A stretch of DNA of 64,000 bases, taken from assembly GCA_041663305.1 (NCBI GenBank), contig JBAYMT010000001.1:62001-126000 (forward strand), in the 5' to 3' direction. Under the pieces are notes generated by a model that ran no database searches, was not told where the DNA came from, and worked only from the letters and a program-made list of their open reading frames with translations. Position 1 is the stretch's first letter. The number at the start of each line of letters is the position of its first letter. Shown here piece after piece: positions 1 through 7,541 of the stretch. The stretch is from Minisyncoccus sp041663305. Its GTDB lineage: Bacteria; Patescibacteriota; Minisyncoccia; Minisyncoccales; Minisyncoccaceae. Both the position numbers and the translations under genes were made by a program.

Positions 1-2803
1 TATAGTATATTTCTATGGTGTCTTCCGGACTCAAGTGCATTTCTTTTCTGGCTTGCTGGATATGGCGGATGATTTCTCTCAAATTACCTTCTGCTTTTAA
101 TTCTTCGGTAATATTGGTATCAAAAACAACATCTTCATCGCTTTCATTTATTAGCACTTTCTTAACATTAACTTCGTCTTTTATGATGTCAAAAATATCT
201 TCTTGATTGCTTTCAAAAACCTTACCGTTCTTCCCTTTTATGCTCACAGAAAGCAATGGCTGGCGGACTTTTATTCCGATTTCGGATCGTTTTGCCAGAG
301 CTTGCGCCACAAGATTTCGGGCAAGCAGCATATCTGAATAAATATAATAAAAATCCTTGCTTAAAGCTGTTTCACTCGGTTCAGGATAGTCACAAAGATG
401 GACACTGATAGGATTGTCTTCTAATTTCAATTTCTGATACAAGTCTTCGGCAACAAAAGGAGTAAAGGGAGCAATAAGCTTAACAAGTTTCAACAAAACA
501 TAATGGAGGGTTTGCATTGCTTCCATCATTTCTTCTTCGTTTTCCGGTTTTTGGAACCTTCTTCGTGATCTTCTGATGTACCAATTTGAAAAGTCATCCA
601 TAAATGCTCCCAGCGAATAGTTTTCCCAAGTTACGTTTTCCTTTGGCAATTCCAATCCTCCTTCAGATTGTCCGCCTCCAAATAGCCTGGTAGCCTTGGT
701 CAAATCGTATTCTTTCATAAACTTATCTACCCCGTAGTTAAGAACCTCTACTCTTCCGATTATCCATTTATCCAATATGTTGGTAGAATCTGTTTTTGGA
801 ATAATCTTTTTATCTTTTGGAATATATGTTTCGTAAAATTTAAAACAATTTTCCAGACTCAAGACTATATTTCTCCATACCTCCTTCACCTTATCCTCGG
901 AAAAGCGATACTCCTCGCCTATATTGGTGGAAGCCAAAAGAAAATAACGAAGAGAATCAGCTCCATATTTATCAAAAACGTCTTTCGGGTCCGGATAATT
1001 CTTTAGTTTCTTGCTTAATTTTCTTCCCTTATCATCTAAAACCAAGCCATTTGTTATCACGTTTTTAAATGCCGGTTTATTTTTCCCTAGCCCAATGTCG
1101 TTTAGTGTGAGGGCTGTAGCCAAAACATCAAGAGTATAAAACCATCCCCTTGTCTGGTCTAATCCTTCGGCGATAAAATCGGCGGGAAAAGTTTTCTCTA
1201 CTATTTCTTTATTTTCAAACGGATAATGCCACTGAGCATATGGCATTGAGCCAGATTCGAACCAGCAGTCAAAAACTCCTTCGACTCTCTTCATTTCTTT
1301 GCCACATTTTGGACATTTTAGTATTACCTCATCGATAAAAGGACGGTGCAGGTCTTTTAAATCATACTCCTTAATCTGTATGGTTTTTAGTTCTTCTATA
1401 CTGCCAATGCAGACTTTTTCGCTGCATTCAACGCACTGCCAGATAGGTATTGGAGCTCCCCAGTATCTTTTTCGTGAAAAATCCCAATCTCTAGCGCCTT
1501 CTAGCCATTTTCCAAAACGTCCATCCTTTAAGTGTTCCGGCACCCAACGTGTTTGTTGATTATTTGAAACAAGCTGTTCTTTGATTTTGGTAACCAAGAC
1601 ATACCAACTATCAACCGCATAATAAAGCAAAGGAGAGTCGCATCTCCAGCAATAGGGATATTCGTGGGTTATTAATTCTTCTTTATATAAATATCCAGTC
1701 CCTCTCAGATATTCTATGATTTTGGGATCAGCATTTTTAACTGCTTCTCCTGCAAAGTCCTTAACATCATTCTTAAAAGCGCCCAATTCATCGACTAAGT
1801 GATAAAACGAAAGATTGTTTGCTTTTGAAAGCTGAAAATCGTCTTCTCCATGCATAGGATTTATATGCACAATACCAGAACCATCTCCGTCGGTCACAAA
1901 ACTATTTCCCTCAAAAACTTTAAAGCAATTTCCAATATTCTTTATATCCTGACTTGCAAGATAATCAAACATTGGCTCATACGAAATTCCCAACAAGTCT
2001 TTCCCTTTGAATTCTTCGATAATTTTTGCTTCTCCTTCTAGAATAGCTGTTCGACTCTTTACTAGAATAAGTTTTTCTTGGTTGTTCTCAACCAAGCAAT
2101 AATCCAGTTTTTCGTTTATAGCTAGTGCAATATTGCCAGGAAGAGTCCAAGGCGTAGTGGTCCATACCAAAAAGAAACAGTTTTCAAATCTGGCATCCTT
2201 AATCTTAAATTTTACATAAATAGATTTATCTTTTGTTTCTTTGTATCCTTGATTTACTTCAAAGTTTGAAATCGTAGTAGCGCACCTGGGGCAATATGGA
2301 GAAACGCGATAGTTTTTTTCAATCAATCCCTTCTCCCATAATTGCTTCAAGACCCACCAAACAGATTCGATGTAATTATTGTCCATTGTAGAATAGCTTT
2401 CGGTATAATCGGCCCATCTTCCAACTCTTTTTAATACTTCTTGAAAATCTGAAACGCAGGCAAAAACAGAATTTCGGCATGCAGTATTAAATTTCTCAAT
2501 TCCTAATTCTTCAATCTGTTTTTTGCTTTTTATGTCAAGCTCTTTTTCAATCAAGTTTTCTACCGGAAGCCCGTGACAATCCCACCCCACGCGGCGAGGA
2601 ATCTGGTATCCTTTCATTGTCCAATAGCGCAAAACGCTGTCTTTGATAGTGGTTGCTAGAATGTGCCCATAATGAGGCTTGCCGGTCGCAAAAGGGGGGC
2701 CATCGTAAAAACTGTAATAAGGCGATCCTTCCCGATTCTTGATAGATTTATGGAAAATATCTTCTTTTTCCCAAAACTCTAGTATCTTTTCTTCTTTGTT
2801 CAT
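1..2803 (-). CDS. ileS: Isoleucyl-tRNA synthetase, 3' end cut by window
   Basis: Charges tRNA-Ile in the cytoplasm. The frame stays open from an ATG at 2803 to the window edge, giving about 934 codons, so the C-terminal anticodon-binding part is missing. The class I signature 1 appears as HYGH at residues 44-47 (within PFATGKPHYGH) and signature 2 as KLSKK near residue 595. The editing domain lies between them (WTTTPWTLPGN). GKPHYGH resembles the eukaryotic/IleS2 type rather than the common bacterial HIGH type; that is a family comparison from memory. The gene starts 4 bases after the stop of the upstream phosphatase gene and is probably co-transcribed with it. Confidence 0.95.
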   Translation of the reverse strand, partial: MNKEEKILEFWEKEDIFHKSIKNREGSPYYSFYDGPPFATGKPHYGHILATTIKDSVLRYWTMKGYQIPRRVGWDCHGLPVENLIEKELDIKSKKQIEELGIEKFNTACRNSVFACVSDFQEVLKRVGRWADYTESYSTMDNNYIESVWWVLKQLWEKGLIEKNYRVSPYCPRCATTISNFEVNQGYKETKDKSIYVKFKIKDARFENCFFLVWTTTPWTLPGNIALAINEKLDYCLVENNQEKLILVKSRTAILEGEAKIIEEFKGKDLLGISYEPMFDYLASQDIKNIGNCFKVFEGNSFVTDGDGSGIVHINPMHGEDDFQLSKANNLSFYHLVDELGAFKNDVKDFAGEAVKNADPKIIEYLRGTGYLYKEELITHEYPYCWRCDSPLLYYAVDSWYVLVTKIKEQLVSNNQQTRWVPEHLKDGRFGKWLEGARDWDFSRKRYWGAPIPIWQCVECSEKVCIGSIEELKTIQIKEYDLKDLHRPFIDEVILKCPKCGKEMKRVEGVFDCWFESGSMPYAQWHYPFENKEIVEKTFPADFIAEGLDQTRGWFYTLDVLATALTLNDIGLGKNKPAFKNVITNGLVLDDKGRKLSKKLKNYPDPKDVFDKYGADSLRYFLLASTNIGEEYRFSEDKVKEVWRNIVLSLENCFKFYETYIPKDKKIIPKTDSTNILDKWIIGRVEVLNYGVDKFMKEYDLTKATRLFGGGQSEGGLELPKENVTWENYSLGAFMDDFSNWYIRRSRRRFQKPENEEEMMEAMQTLHYVLLKLVKLIAPFTPFVAEDLYQKLKLEDNPISVHLCDYPEPSETALSKDFYYIYSDMLLARNLVAQALAKRSEIGIKVRQPLLSVSIKGKNGKVFESNQEDIFDIIKDEVNVKKVLINESDEDVVFDTNITEELKAEGNLREIIRHIQQARKEMHLSPEDTIEIYY

Positions 2804-2807
2804 TTTT

Positions 2808-3395
2808 TTATAATTCTCTTATTTCTCCGGTTTTTATTATGCTAGGGTAACAGTCTAAAAGTTCTTGATTGCTTAATTTCTTTAAATAACCGTCCAATAA
2901 CCATAATGGATTGCTATGAGAAACGATTAAGATATTTCTTTTTAAGTATTTTTCTTCAAGCTCATTGAAAATATTTATCATCCTGCTTTGACAGTTTTTC
3001 CATGATTCTCCGTTTTCTGGGGCTATATCAAAAGCTTTAATTTTTTCTCCCCCATAAAAATCCCATAATTCCTGTTTTAATCTTCCTGCAAATATTCCCC
3101 AGTTACTATCGCGAAGTCTTTCGTCAAAAATGATTTTGTTCTTATCGTATCCGATTATTTCTGCAACTATTTCGGCAGTATGGCTTGTTCGTAAGATGTC
3201 GGAACAGATTATCAAGTCGATTCCTTTCTCCTTGAGAATATTTCCAGCATATTCAGCTTCTTTAATGCCTTCGCTATTAAGATTGCAAGGAGGATTGTCA
3301 TCAGGATAGCCGTAAATCATATCCTTCTTTTCCCCTTGGTGGATATTCTTTCCGTGCCTAAGTAAAAAATACCTATTTTTCAATGGTTTTTTCAT
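2808..3395 (-). CDS. Histidine phosphatase superfamily (phosphoglycerate mutase-like) protein
   Basis: A 195-residue single-domain protein with the phosphohistidine motif LLRHGKN (R13, H14, G15) near the N-terminus and the second catalytic histidine in VSHS (residues 158-161). These are the hallmarks of the cofactor-dependent phosphoglycerate mutase/histidine phosphatase fold. The substrate cannot be read from sequence: phosphosugar, nucleotide or phosphoprotein phosphatase are all possible. It is the first gene of a two-gene unit with ileS. A good promoter puts its -10 box six bases before the ATG, so its mRNA is probably leaderless. Confidence 0.85.
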   Translation of the reverse strand: MKKPLKNRYFLLRHGKNIHQGEKKDMIYGYPDDNPPCNLNSEGIKEAEYAGNILKEKGIDLIICSDILRTSHTAEIVAEIIGYDKNKIIFDERLRDSNWGIFAGRLKQELWDFYGGEKIKAFDIAPENGESWKNCQSRMINIFNELEEKYLKRNILIVSHSNPLWLLDGYLKKLSNQELLDCYPSIIKTGEIREL

Positions 3396-3401
3396 GAGTT
3401 A

Positions 3402-3430
3402 AAAATAACACTTTTTATGCCTTTATTCAA
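3402..3430 (-). promoter_or_regulatory. Promoter of phosphatase-ileS unit, leaderless spacing
   Basis: Read on the minus strand: -35 TTGAAT (3425-3430), a 17-base spacer, -10 TATTTT (3402-3407), then six bases to the ATG at 3395. Transcription would start at or next to the start codon. It sits directly after the terminator of the upstream small RNA. Confidence 0.6.
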
Positions 3431-3435
3431 CACCA

Positions 3436-3614
3436 AAACAAAAAACAGCCCTTAGCTGTTTCCTTATTTTGAGTACCCCGGTTAAATACTTGATTGAAGC
3501 GCTTAACGGGAATACTCAAAGAGCAAAACTATAAAAATTTTGCTCAAAGAGACCCGTAATAAATAATAAGCAAAAAAACAAAAATGCTTATTCGCGGGAA
3601 TTTACCATTCCTGC
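3436..3614 (-). ncRNA. Orphan structured RNA with own promoter and terminator
   Basis: On the minus strand, -35 TTGACA (3644-3649), a 17-base spacer and -10 TAAAGT (3621-3626) predict a start near 3614. The transcript would fold into at least three hairpins: AATAAGC/GCTTATT (3565-3571 with 3586-3592), GAGCAAAA/TTTTGCTC (3521-3528 with 3538-3545) and TTTGAGTA/TACTCAAA (3468-3475 with 3513-3520). It ends in an intrinsic terminator (AACAGC/GCTGTT, 3444-3460, followed by a T run). There is no open frame of note. The next gene has its own promoter, so this is more likely a free RNA than an attenuator, though a leader role is not excluded. I recognise no known family. Confidence 0.5.
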
Positions 3615-3651
3615 AGTTTTACTTTAATTAAAAAAGATATTCCTGTCAATA

Positions 3652-3762
3652 AAAAAACAAGGCCGTGAGCCTTATTACGTTTTTAGGTCAAAGTGAAGGA
3701 TTAAGGCCTAAGATTGCCTTGGGAAATCATTTCTCTTCCTAGATACCCCCATTCACCTTGGC
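3652..3762 (-). ncRNA. Small RNA, copy 1 of a two-copy family
   Basis: On the minus strand a promoter with -35 TTGACA (3792-3797), a 17-base spacer and -10 CATAAT (3769-3774) predicts a start near 3762. A strong terminator (AAGGC/GCCTT, 3659-3673, then seven T) ends the RNA, giving about 110 nt. The 5' part CCAAGGTGAATGGGGG and the 3' part CCTTCACTTTGA recur in the RNA at 21056-21152. CAAGGTGAA pairs with TTCACTTTG to close the molecule, and GGAA pairs with TTCC in an inner stem whose loop begins with GAGAAA. Between the two copies the closing stem changes A-T to G-C and G-C to G-T while staying paired. I know no family with this signature. Confidence 0.6.
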
Positions 3763-3799
3763 AATATAATTATGATATAGCAGTTAGCGATTGTCAAAG

Positions 3800-4051
3800 C
3801 TACAAACAAAAAAGAGCGCAATGCGACTCATTTTTTAAAAAAGGTGATGAACCCTCTTCTTTGAGGAAGGAATGATCTTTACTAAGTGCTGGGTGGTACC
3901 TGCATGCAACACATACTTCGGAACAACGCCAACACTTTCCCGGAATAAAGCCGATTTGATTGCTAGGCAATTCAACCTCTACGAGCTGACCCTTTTGAGT
4001 GTCGGTACTATAGAGTGGACATTCCGGAACATCACAAATAGTGCCTTCCAT
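3800..4051 (-). CDS. Small cysteine-rich hypothetical protein
   Basis: An 83-residue protein of unknown function. The start is supported by a clear ribosome-binding site (AGAGGAAT, 7-8 bases before the ATG), which few genes here have. Cysteines occur as C6, C11 and then a cluster CWRCSEVCVAC (about residues 40-50) followed by RYH, which looks like a small metal-binding site. The last eight residues are encoded by an intrinsic terminator that overlaps the 3' end. It forms its own transcription unit with a promoter at 4145-4173 and a 5' UTR hairpin. An antisense frame of similar size exists, but only this strand has the RBS, promoter and terminator. Confidence 0.6.
   Translation of the reverse strand: MEGTICDVPECPLYSTDTQKGQLVEVELPSNQIGFIPGKCWRCSEVCVACRYHPALSKDHSFLKEEGSSPFLKNESHCALFCL
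3803..3829 (-). terminator. Intrinsic terminator overlapping the end of the Cys-rich gene
   Basis: Minus strand: GAG-CGC stem with one bulged base, loop ATT, then GCGCTC and a TTTTTTGTTT tail. It lies inside the last codons of the 83-residue gene and just before the promoter of the next small RNA. Confidence 0.65.
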
Positions 4052-4082
4052 TAATTAATTCCTCTGGGACCAGTTTAGTAGC

Positions 4083-4173
4083 CCCTTTAAACCTCTTTTT
4101 GGCTTAAAGGGACCGCCAAACAATAAAAGAGCTATACGATATTAAAATTACTATTGATTAGAGTGATTGTCAA
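4083..4173 (-). promoter_or_regulatory. Promoter and 5' UTR hairpin of the Cys-rich gene
   Basis: Minus strand -35 TTGACA (4168-4173), a 17-base spacer and -10 TAATTT (4145-4150). The leader then contains a hairpin CCCTTTAA/TTAAAGGG (4083-4090 with 4104-4111) extended by CC/GG pairs, about 15 bases upstream of the RBS. Such a leader could regulate translation or stability; there is no evidence for a ligand. Confidence 0.5.
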
Positions 4174-4761
4174 TCAGTTCCATCTTTCACCTAAGTACGA
4201 TTCTAGCAATTCTCGGAGATATTTTTTATCAACAATATCTATGTTGTTTGCTTCAGCCCTATCTGCGGCTTTCTTAGAAATTTTTGCTATGCAAACGTAT
4301 ATCCCTTTTTGGTAATTGCTTTCCTTGATTTCTGCCTTAATCTGGCTTATAGCTTTTTGATCATCTAGATCATTGTCGCAGGTAAATAGAACAAAAGCTT
4401 TTGCCTTATTTTTGTATAGTATAAAAGCTTTAATCTTATTCTTTTTTGTGCACTCCACTATGTAACCCATTGCTCCGAACAGCCGGATCAATAAATTTTC
4501 AAAAGCTTCTGGGTTCAGATTAGAAAAGCTAAGGTCTTTTTTTATTGTTTTTACACCCTTCATTTTCTGTTCGTTCAGATCTTCTATCTTGAATAGGATA
4601 AGCAGCAAAGCCACTACTGCCGAAAAGGATATTCCATATATAAGGCCGAGGACAATTTTTGGACTATTAGTAGCCCACAAAAAAACTACGTAACAAAAGG
4701 CGAGCAGCCAAAAAATACAACTAAAAAAAACAACTGCTTGGATTTTTTTACTATTCTCCAT
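4174..4761 (-). CDS. Membrane-anchored Mrr-like restriction endonuclease-fold protein
   Basis: 195 residues. Two hydrophobic helices occupy about residues 8-30 and 36-56. The cytoplasmic part begins with FENLLIRLFGAMGY, the typical entry helix of Mrr-type PD-(D/E)xK domains, and ends with NNIDIVDKKYLRELL, a common ending of that fold. The usual D...(Q/E)xK catalytic signature is weak (LFTCDNDLDDQ, then QIKAEI), so nuclease activity is uncertain. It overlaps the start of the preceding small gene by 11 bases and lies downstream of argS, so the three are probably one operon. Confidence 0.6.
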   Translation of the reverse strand: MENSKKIQAVVFFSCIFWLLAFCYVVFLWATNSPKIVLGLIYGISFSAVVALLLILFKIEDLNEQKMKGVKTIKKDLSFSNLNPEAFENLLIRLFGAMGYIVECTKKNKIKAFILYKNKAKAFVLFTCDNDLDDQKAISQIKAEIKESNYQKGIYVCIAKISKKAADRAEANNIDIVDKKYLRELLESYLGERWN

Positions 4762-5047
4762 TTTTTAAAGGATTATTTAATACTTTTTTCTTGGTAATCT
4801 TGTATCCATGATCTTCAAGATACTGCTTCATAACTTCTTCCGACCATTCCGAAGTTATATTTTCAAACTTCATCATTCCTGGGTCGTCGCAATTTTCATC
4901 AATAAAATTTATTTTTCTAGAGCCTACTTCAAAAAAATCACTATCCGCCCACTTCAGAGTAACACAAAAAATGATAATTTCCCCCTGCTCGGTAGCGACT
5001 TCTGCCGCTTCATCATTCATTACTCTGATTTTTTCTTTTTTTATCAT
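4751..5047 (-). CDS. Hypothetical protein between argS and the Mrr-like gene
   Basis: 98 residues, acidic in the middle (FIDENCDDPGMMKFENITSE) with a lysine-rich C-terminus. There are no membrane segments and no family I recognise. It begins 16 bases after argS ends and overlaps the next gene by 11 bases, so it is likely translated as part of that unit. A second in-frame ATG at codon 10 is an alternative start. Confidence 0.55.
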   Translation of the reverse strand: MIKKEKIRVMNDEAAEVATEQGEIIIFCVTLKWADSDFFEVGSRKINFIDENCDDPGMMKFENITSEWSEEVMKQYLEDHGYKITKKKVLNNPLKNGE

Positions 5048-5062
5048 CTTTTTGTGATTATG

Positions 5063-6670
5063 TTACATCTTTTCTGGGGCAGAAATACCCATAACACTCA
5101 GCGTGTTTTTTAATGCTATTTTTGCCGCAAGCAATAACTTTAATCTTGCTTTTTTGATATCTTCATCATCAACTAAACAATGACATTCATTGTAAAACTG
5201 GTGAAAAGCTGATGATAATTCCAGGGCGTATTGCGGTATTCTATGTACTTGATAATCCAAAGAGGTGTCCTCAATAATATCTTCAAACTTTGCAATTTGA
5301 CGCATTAAAGCAATCTCTTTTTCGTGCGAAATCTTACATAAAGAATCATCAATACATTCTTCGGCATCAAAATTTCCGCTCCTAAGGATACTGCAGATGC
5401 GAGCGTAGGCATATTGCACATAAAAAACTGGATTCTTATCGGATTGTTCTTTTGCTAATTCAATATCAAAGTTCAAATGAGTGTCAGCCGATTTTTGAAG
5501 GAAAAAAAATCTGATAACATCTGCTGGCAATTCATCTAGCAAATCATCCATTGCAATGGCAGTTCCTAGCCTTTTTGACATTTTAACTGGTTTTCCATCA
5601 CGCAAAACCGAAACAAATTGCAGTAAAATTATTTCCAGGCCGTCGTGCCCAAGAGCTTTAGTCCCTCCGATCAATCCCTTAACATCGCCATAATGATCGG
5701 CGCCCCAAATATTTATTACTCTGTTAAATTTCTTTTTTTCGAATTTATTCAAGTGATAGGCTAAATCTCCGGCAAGATATGTTTTTGTTCCGTCCGATTT
5801 TACGATCACCCTATCTCTTTCGTCTCCAAATTCGGTTGCCTTGAACCAAATTGCGTCATCCTTTTCATAAGTATAACCTTTTTTGCTCAATAAATCTATT
5901 GCATTATCGACTTCTCCGTTCTTGTGGAGGGTCTTTTCAGAAAACCATTCGTCGTATTCAATATTAAGCCTGTCTGTCGTGTTCTTTATTTCTTTAAGGA
6001 TAATATTGGCCGCTTCTTCGCCTATTTCATAGGCATCTGTTCTATCTTTAAATCTATTGGCCAATTCGTCAATGTATTCTCCGGTATATTTTGCATCAGC
6101 ATCCTTAAGTATAGAATGTCCCAAAACAGAAATTTGCTTTCCGAAGTCATTGATATAATAACATTTTTCTACTTCGTATCCCGCTTTTGCAAACACATTT
6201 GCTAAAGTATCTCCAAAGGGCCCTCCTCTTCCGTTTCCTACGGTTAGTGGTCCTGTAGGATTAGCCGATACGAATTCTATCTGGATTTTCTGCTTTTTTT
6301 CCAAGTGAAAATTGCCGAATCTATCTTTTTCTCTTAAAATTTCTTGCATTTTCCTTCCTAGAAATTCCGGATTGAAGTAAAAGTTTATGAATCCGGGACT
6401 AACCGCTTCAATTCTTGAAAAAATCTCGCTTATTTCCTCTATTTTTTCAATTTCTTCCTTTATATTTTTGGCTACCTCAAGAGGGTCTTCTTTTTCACTC
6501 TTAGCAATTTCCATTGCGACACTTAAGGAATAGTCGCCATTAATCGCTTCTTTTGGCTTTAATATCCTAATACTTGGTATTCCAAATTCTGAAAAAACGG
6601 CTTTTTCCTGCAAATTTTTGATTGCTGTTTCAGCGCTCTTTTTTAATTCGTTTCGTATATTCATAGGCAT
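5063..6670 (-). CDS. argS: Arginyl-tRNA synthetase with altered HIGH motif
   Basis: 535 residues; charges tRNA-Arg. Domain order fits the family: N-terminal Add-1-like domain (1-110), Rossmann catalytic core, and C-terminal DALR anticodon-binding domain. The first signature, usually NPTGPLHIGH, reads NPTGPLTVGN (residues 137-146), so both histidines are replaced. The second signature is present as VKMSKR. The size is slightly short for ArgRS. The ATG at 6670 is followed two codons later by another ATG at 6664, which is equally possible. It leads a unit with the two genes downstream. Confidence 0.93.
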   Translation of the reverse strand: MPMNIRNELKKSAETAIKNLQEKAVFSEFGIPSIRILKPKEAINGDYSLSVAMEIAKSEKEDPLEVAKNIKEEIEKIEEISEIFSRIEAVSPGFINFYFNPEFLGRKMQEILREKDRFGNFHLEKKQKIQIEFVSANPTGPLTVGNGRGGPFGDTLANVFAKAGYEVEKCYYINDFGKQISVLGHSILKDADAKYTGEYIDELANRFKDRTDAYEIGEEAANIILKEIKNTTDRLNIEYDEWFSEKTLHKNGEVDNAIDLLSKKGYTYEKDDAIWFKATEFGDERDRVIVKSDGTKTYLAGDLAYHLNKFEKKKFNRVINIWGADHYGDVKGLIGGTKALGHDGLEIILLQFVSVLRDGKPVKMSKRLGTAIAMDDLLDELPADVIRFFFLQKSADTHLNFDIELAKEQSDKNPVFYVQYAYARICSILRSGNFDAEECIDDSLCKISHEKEIALMRQIAKFEDIIEDTSLDYQVHRIPQYALELSSAFHQFYNECHCLVDDEDIKKARLKLLLAAKIALKNTLSVMGISAPEKM

Positions 6671-6721
6671 AATTCTTCAAGTTAGTGTTATTCTAGCAGA
6701 AAATAATGGAAAATGAAACTG

Positions 6722-6875
6722 TTACATATTAGTAATTAGTAACTCGTAACTGGTAATTAGTACATTGAAGTTTACTTCGTAAACCTCGAGATATTATTAT
6801 TTACGATAAATGTTAATTAAATGCTTGCACAAGCAAGCTACCAAGCACTAGTTACGGATTGCGAATAACTAGTTC
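6722..6875. repeat. Heptamer-armed palindromic intergenic element
   Basis: The left arm is a run of heptamers of the form RGTAAYT (about 6728-6762). The centre holds small palindromes GTTTAC-TTC-GTAAAC and GCTTG-CACAAG-CAAGC. The right arm (about 6845-6875) carries the inverted heptamers. Related copies lie at about 12499, 14637, 26527, 40080, 49674, 52202 and 54839, always between genes. Confidence 0.65.
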
Positions 6876-6889
6876 CTATTGATATAGAT

Positions 6890-6996
6890 TGCTTCGCTAC
6901 GCCTTTCGGTCGGTTTCTGGTGAAACCGCCTCAAGGCGGGGCTCGGCTTCAGTCAAGCCTCTGCCGTTAATTCTTATTAAAGAATCAACGCAATGA
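6890..6996. repeat. REP-like GC-richer hairpin sequence
   Basis: Starts with ATTGCTTCGCTACG and ends with CGCAATGAAG, the ATTGC...GCAAT ends typical of dispersed bacterial REP-type palindromes. It contains internal small stems (GGTTTC-TGGT-GAAACC; CGCC-TCAA-GGCG). No coding potential is seen. With the element before it, it fills the argS-smpB gap. Confidence 0.45.
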
Positions 6997-7037
6997 AGTA
7001 AGAAAGGTGAGTCTTTTGATATCGACCAAAAATAGAC

Positions 7038-7066
7038 TTGTCATTTTGCCAATAAGGCATTATTCT
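7038..7066 (+). promoter_or_regulatory. Promoter of smpB, leaderless spacing
   Basis: -35 TTGTCA (7038-7043), a 17-base spacer and -10 TATTCT (7061-7066). The smpB ATG begins at 7074, eight bases after the -10 box, so transcription should start at or one base before the start codon. Confidence 0.6.
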
Positions 7067-7073
7067 TAAATGG

Positions 7074-7541
7074 ATGAAAATACTAGCAGAAAACAGAAAA
7101 GCTGGTTTTGATTATGAATTTCTTGAAAAAGTTGAGGCAGGATTATCTCTTTTAGGACAGGAAGTTAAATCTCTCCGAATAAGGGGTGCTCAGCTTACAG
7201 GGAGTTATATTATAACAAAAACTGACGAAAAAACTGGAGAACCAGAGCTTTTTTGGATCGGAGGGACTATTACCCCCTATCAAACATTAAATCTGCATAA
7301 TAAATACGACTCAAAAAGGGATAGAAAACTGCTTCTTCATCGGAGCGAGATAAGCTATTTAACAAGTAGAATAAAGGAAAAGGGCTTGACTTTAGTGCCA
7401 ATAATGGTTTATACTAAAAAACACAAAATCAAGTTGGAGTTAGCGTTGGCGCGTGGAAAAAAATTACACGATAAACGCGAATCCATCAAGAAGAAGGATG
7501 TAGAAAGAAAGATGCGCGAAGAAATAAAAGCAAGGGGGTGA
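7074..7541 (+). CDS. smpB: SsrA-binding protein SmpB
   Basis: 155 residues, the usual length. SmpB binds tmRNA and delivers it to stalled ribosomes. Family motifs are clear: an N-terminal AENRKAGFDYEFLEKVEAGLSLLGQEVKSLR, LHNKYDSKRDRKLLLH in the middle, and the basic C-terminal tail GKKLHDKRESIKKKD that enters the mRNA channel. Its TGA stop (7539-7541) lies inside the 5' acceptor strand of the tmRNA gene, so protein and RNA partner overlap by eight bases. It is probably the first gene of a unit running to rplT. Confidence 0.95.
   Translation: MKILAENRKAGFDYEFLEKVEAGLSLLGQEVKSLRIRGAQLTGSYIITKTDEKTGEPELFWIGGTITPYQTLNLHNKYDSKRDRKLLLHRSEISYLTSRIKEKGLTLVPIMVYTKKHKIKLELALARGKKLHDKRESIKKKDVERKMREEIKARG

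Noticed and set aside
3891..3900. GGGTGGTACC on the plus strand resembles a T-box core sequence
   Set aside because: It lies inside the Cys-rich gene codons of the opposite strand, no plus-strand synthetase gene follows, and no specifier stem or terminator pair is present.
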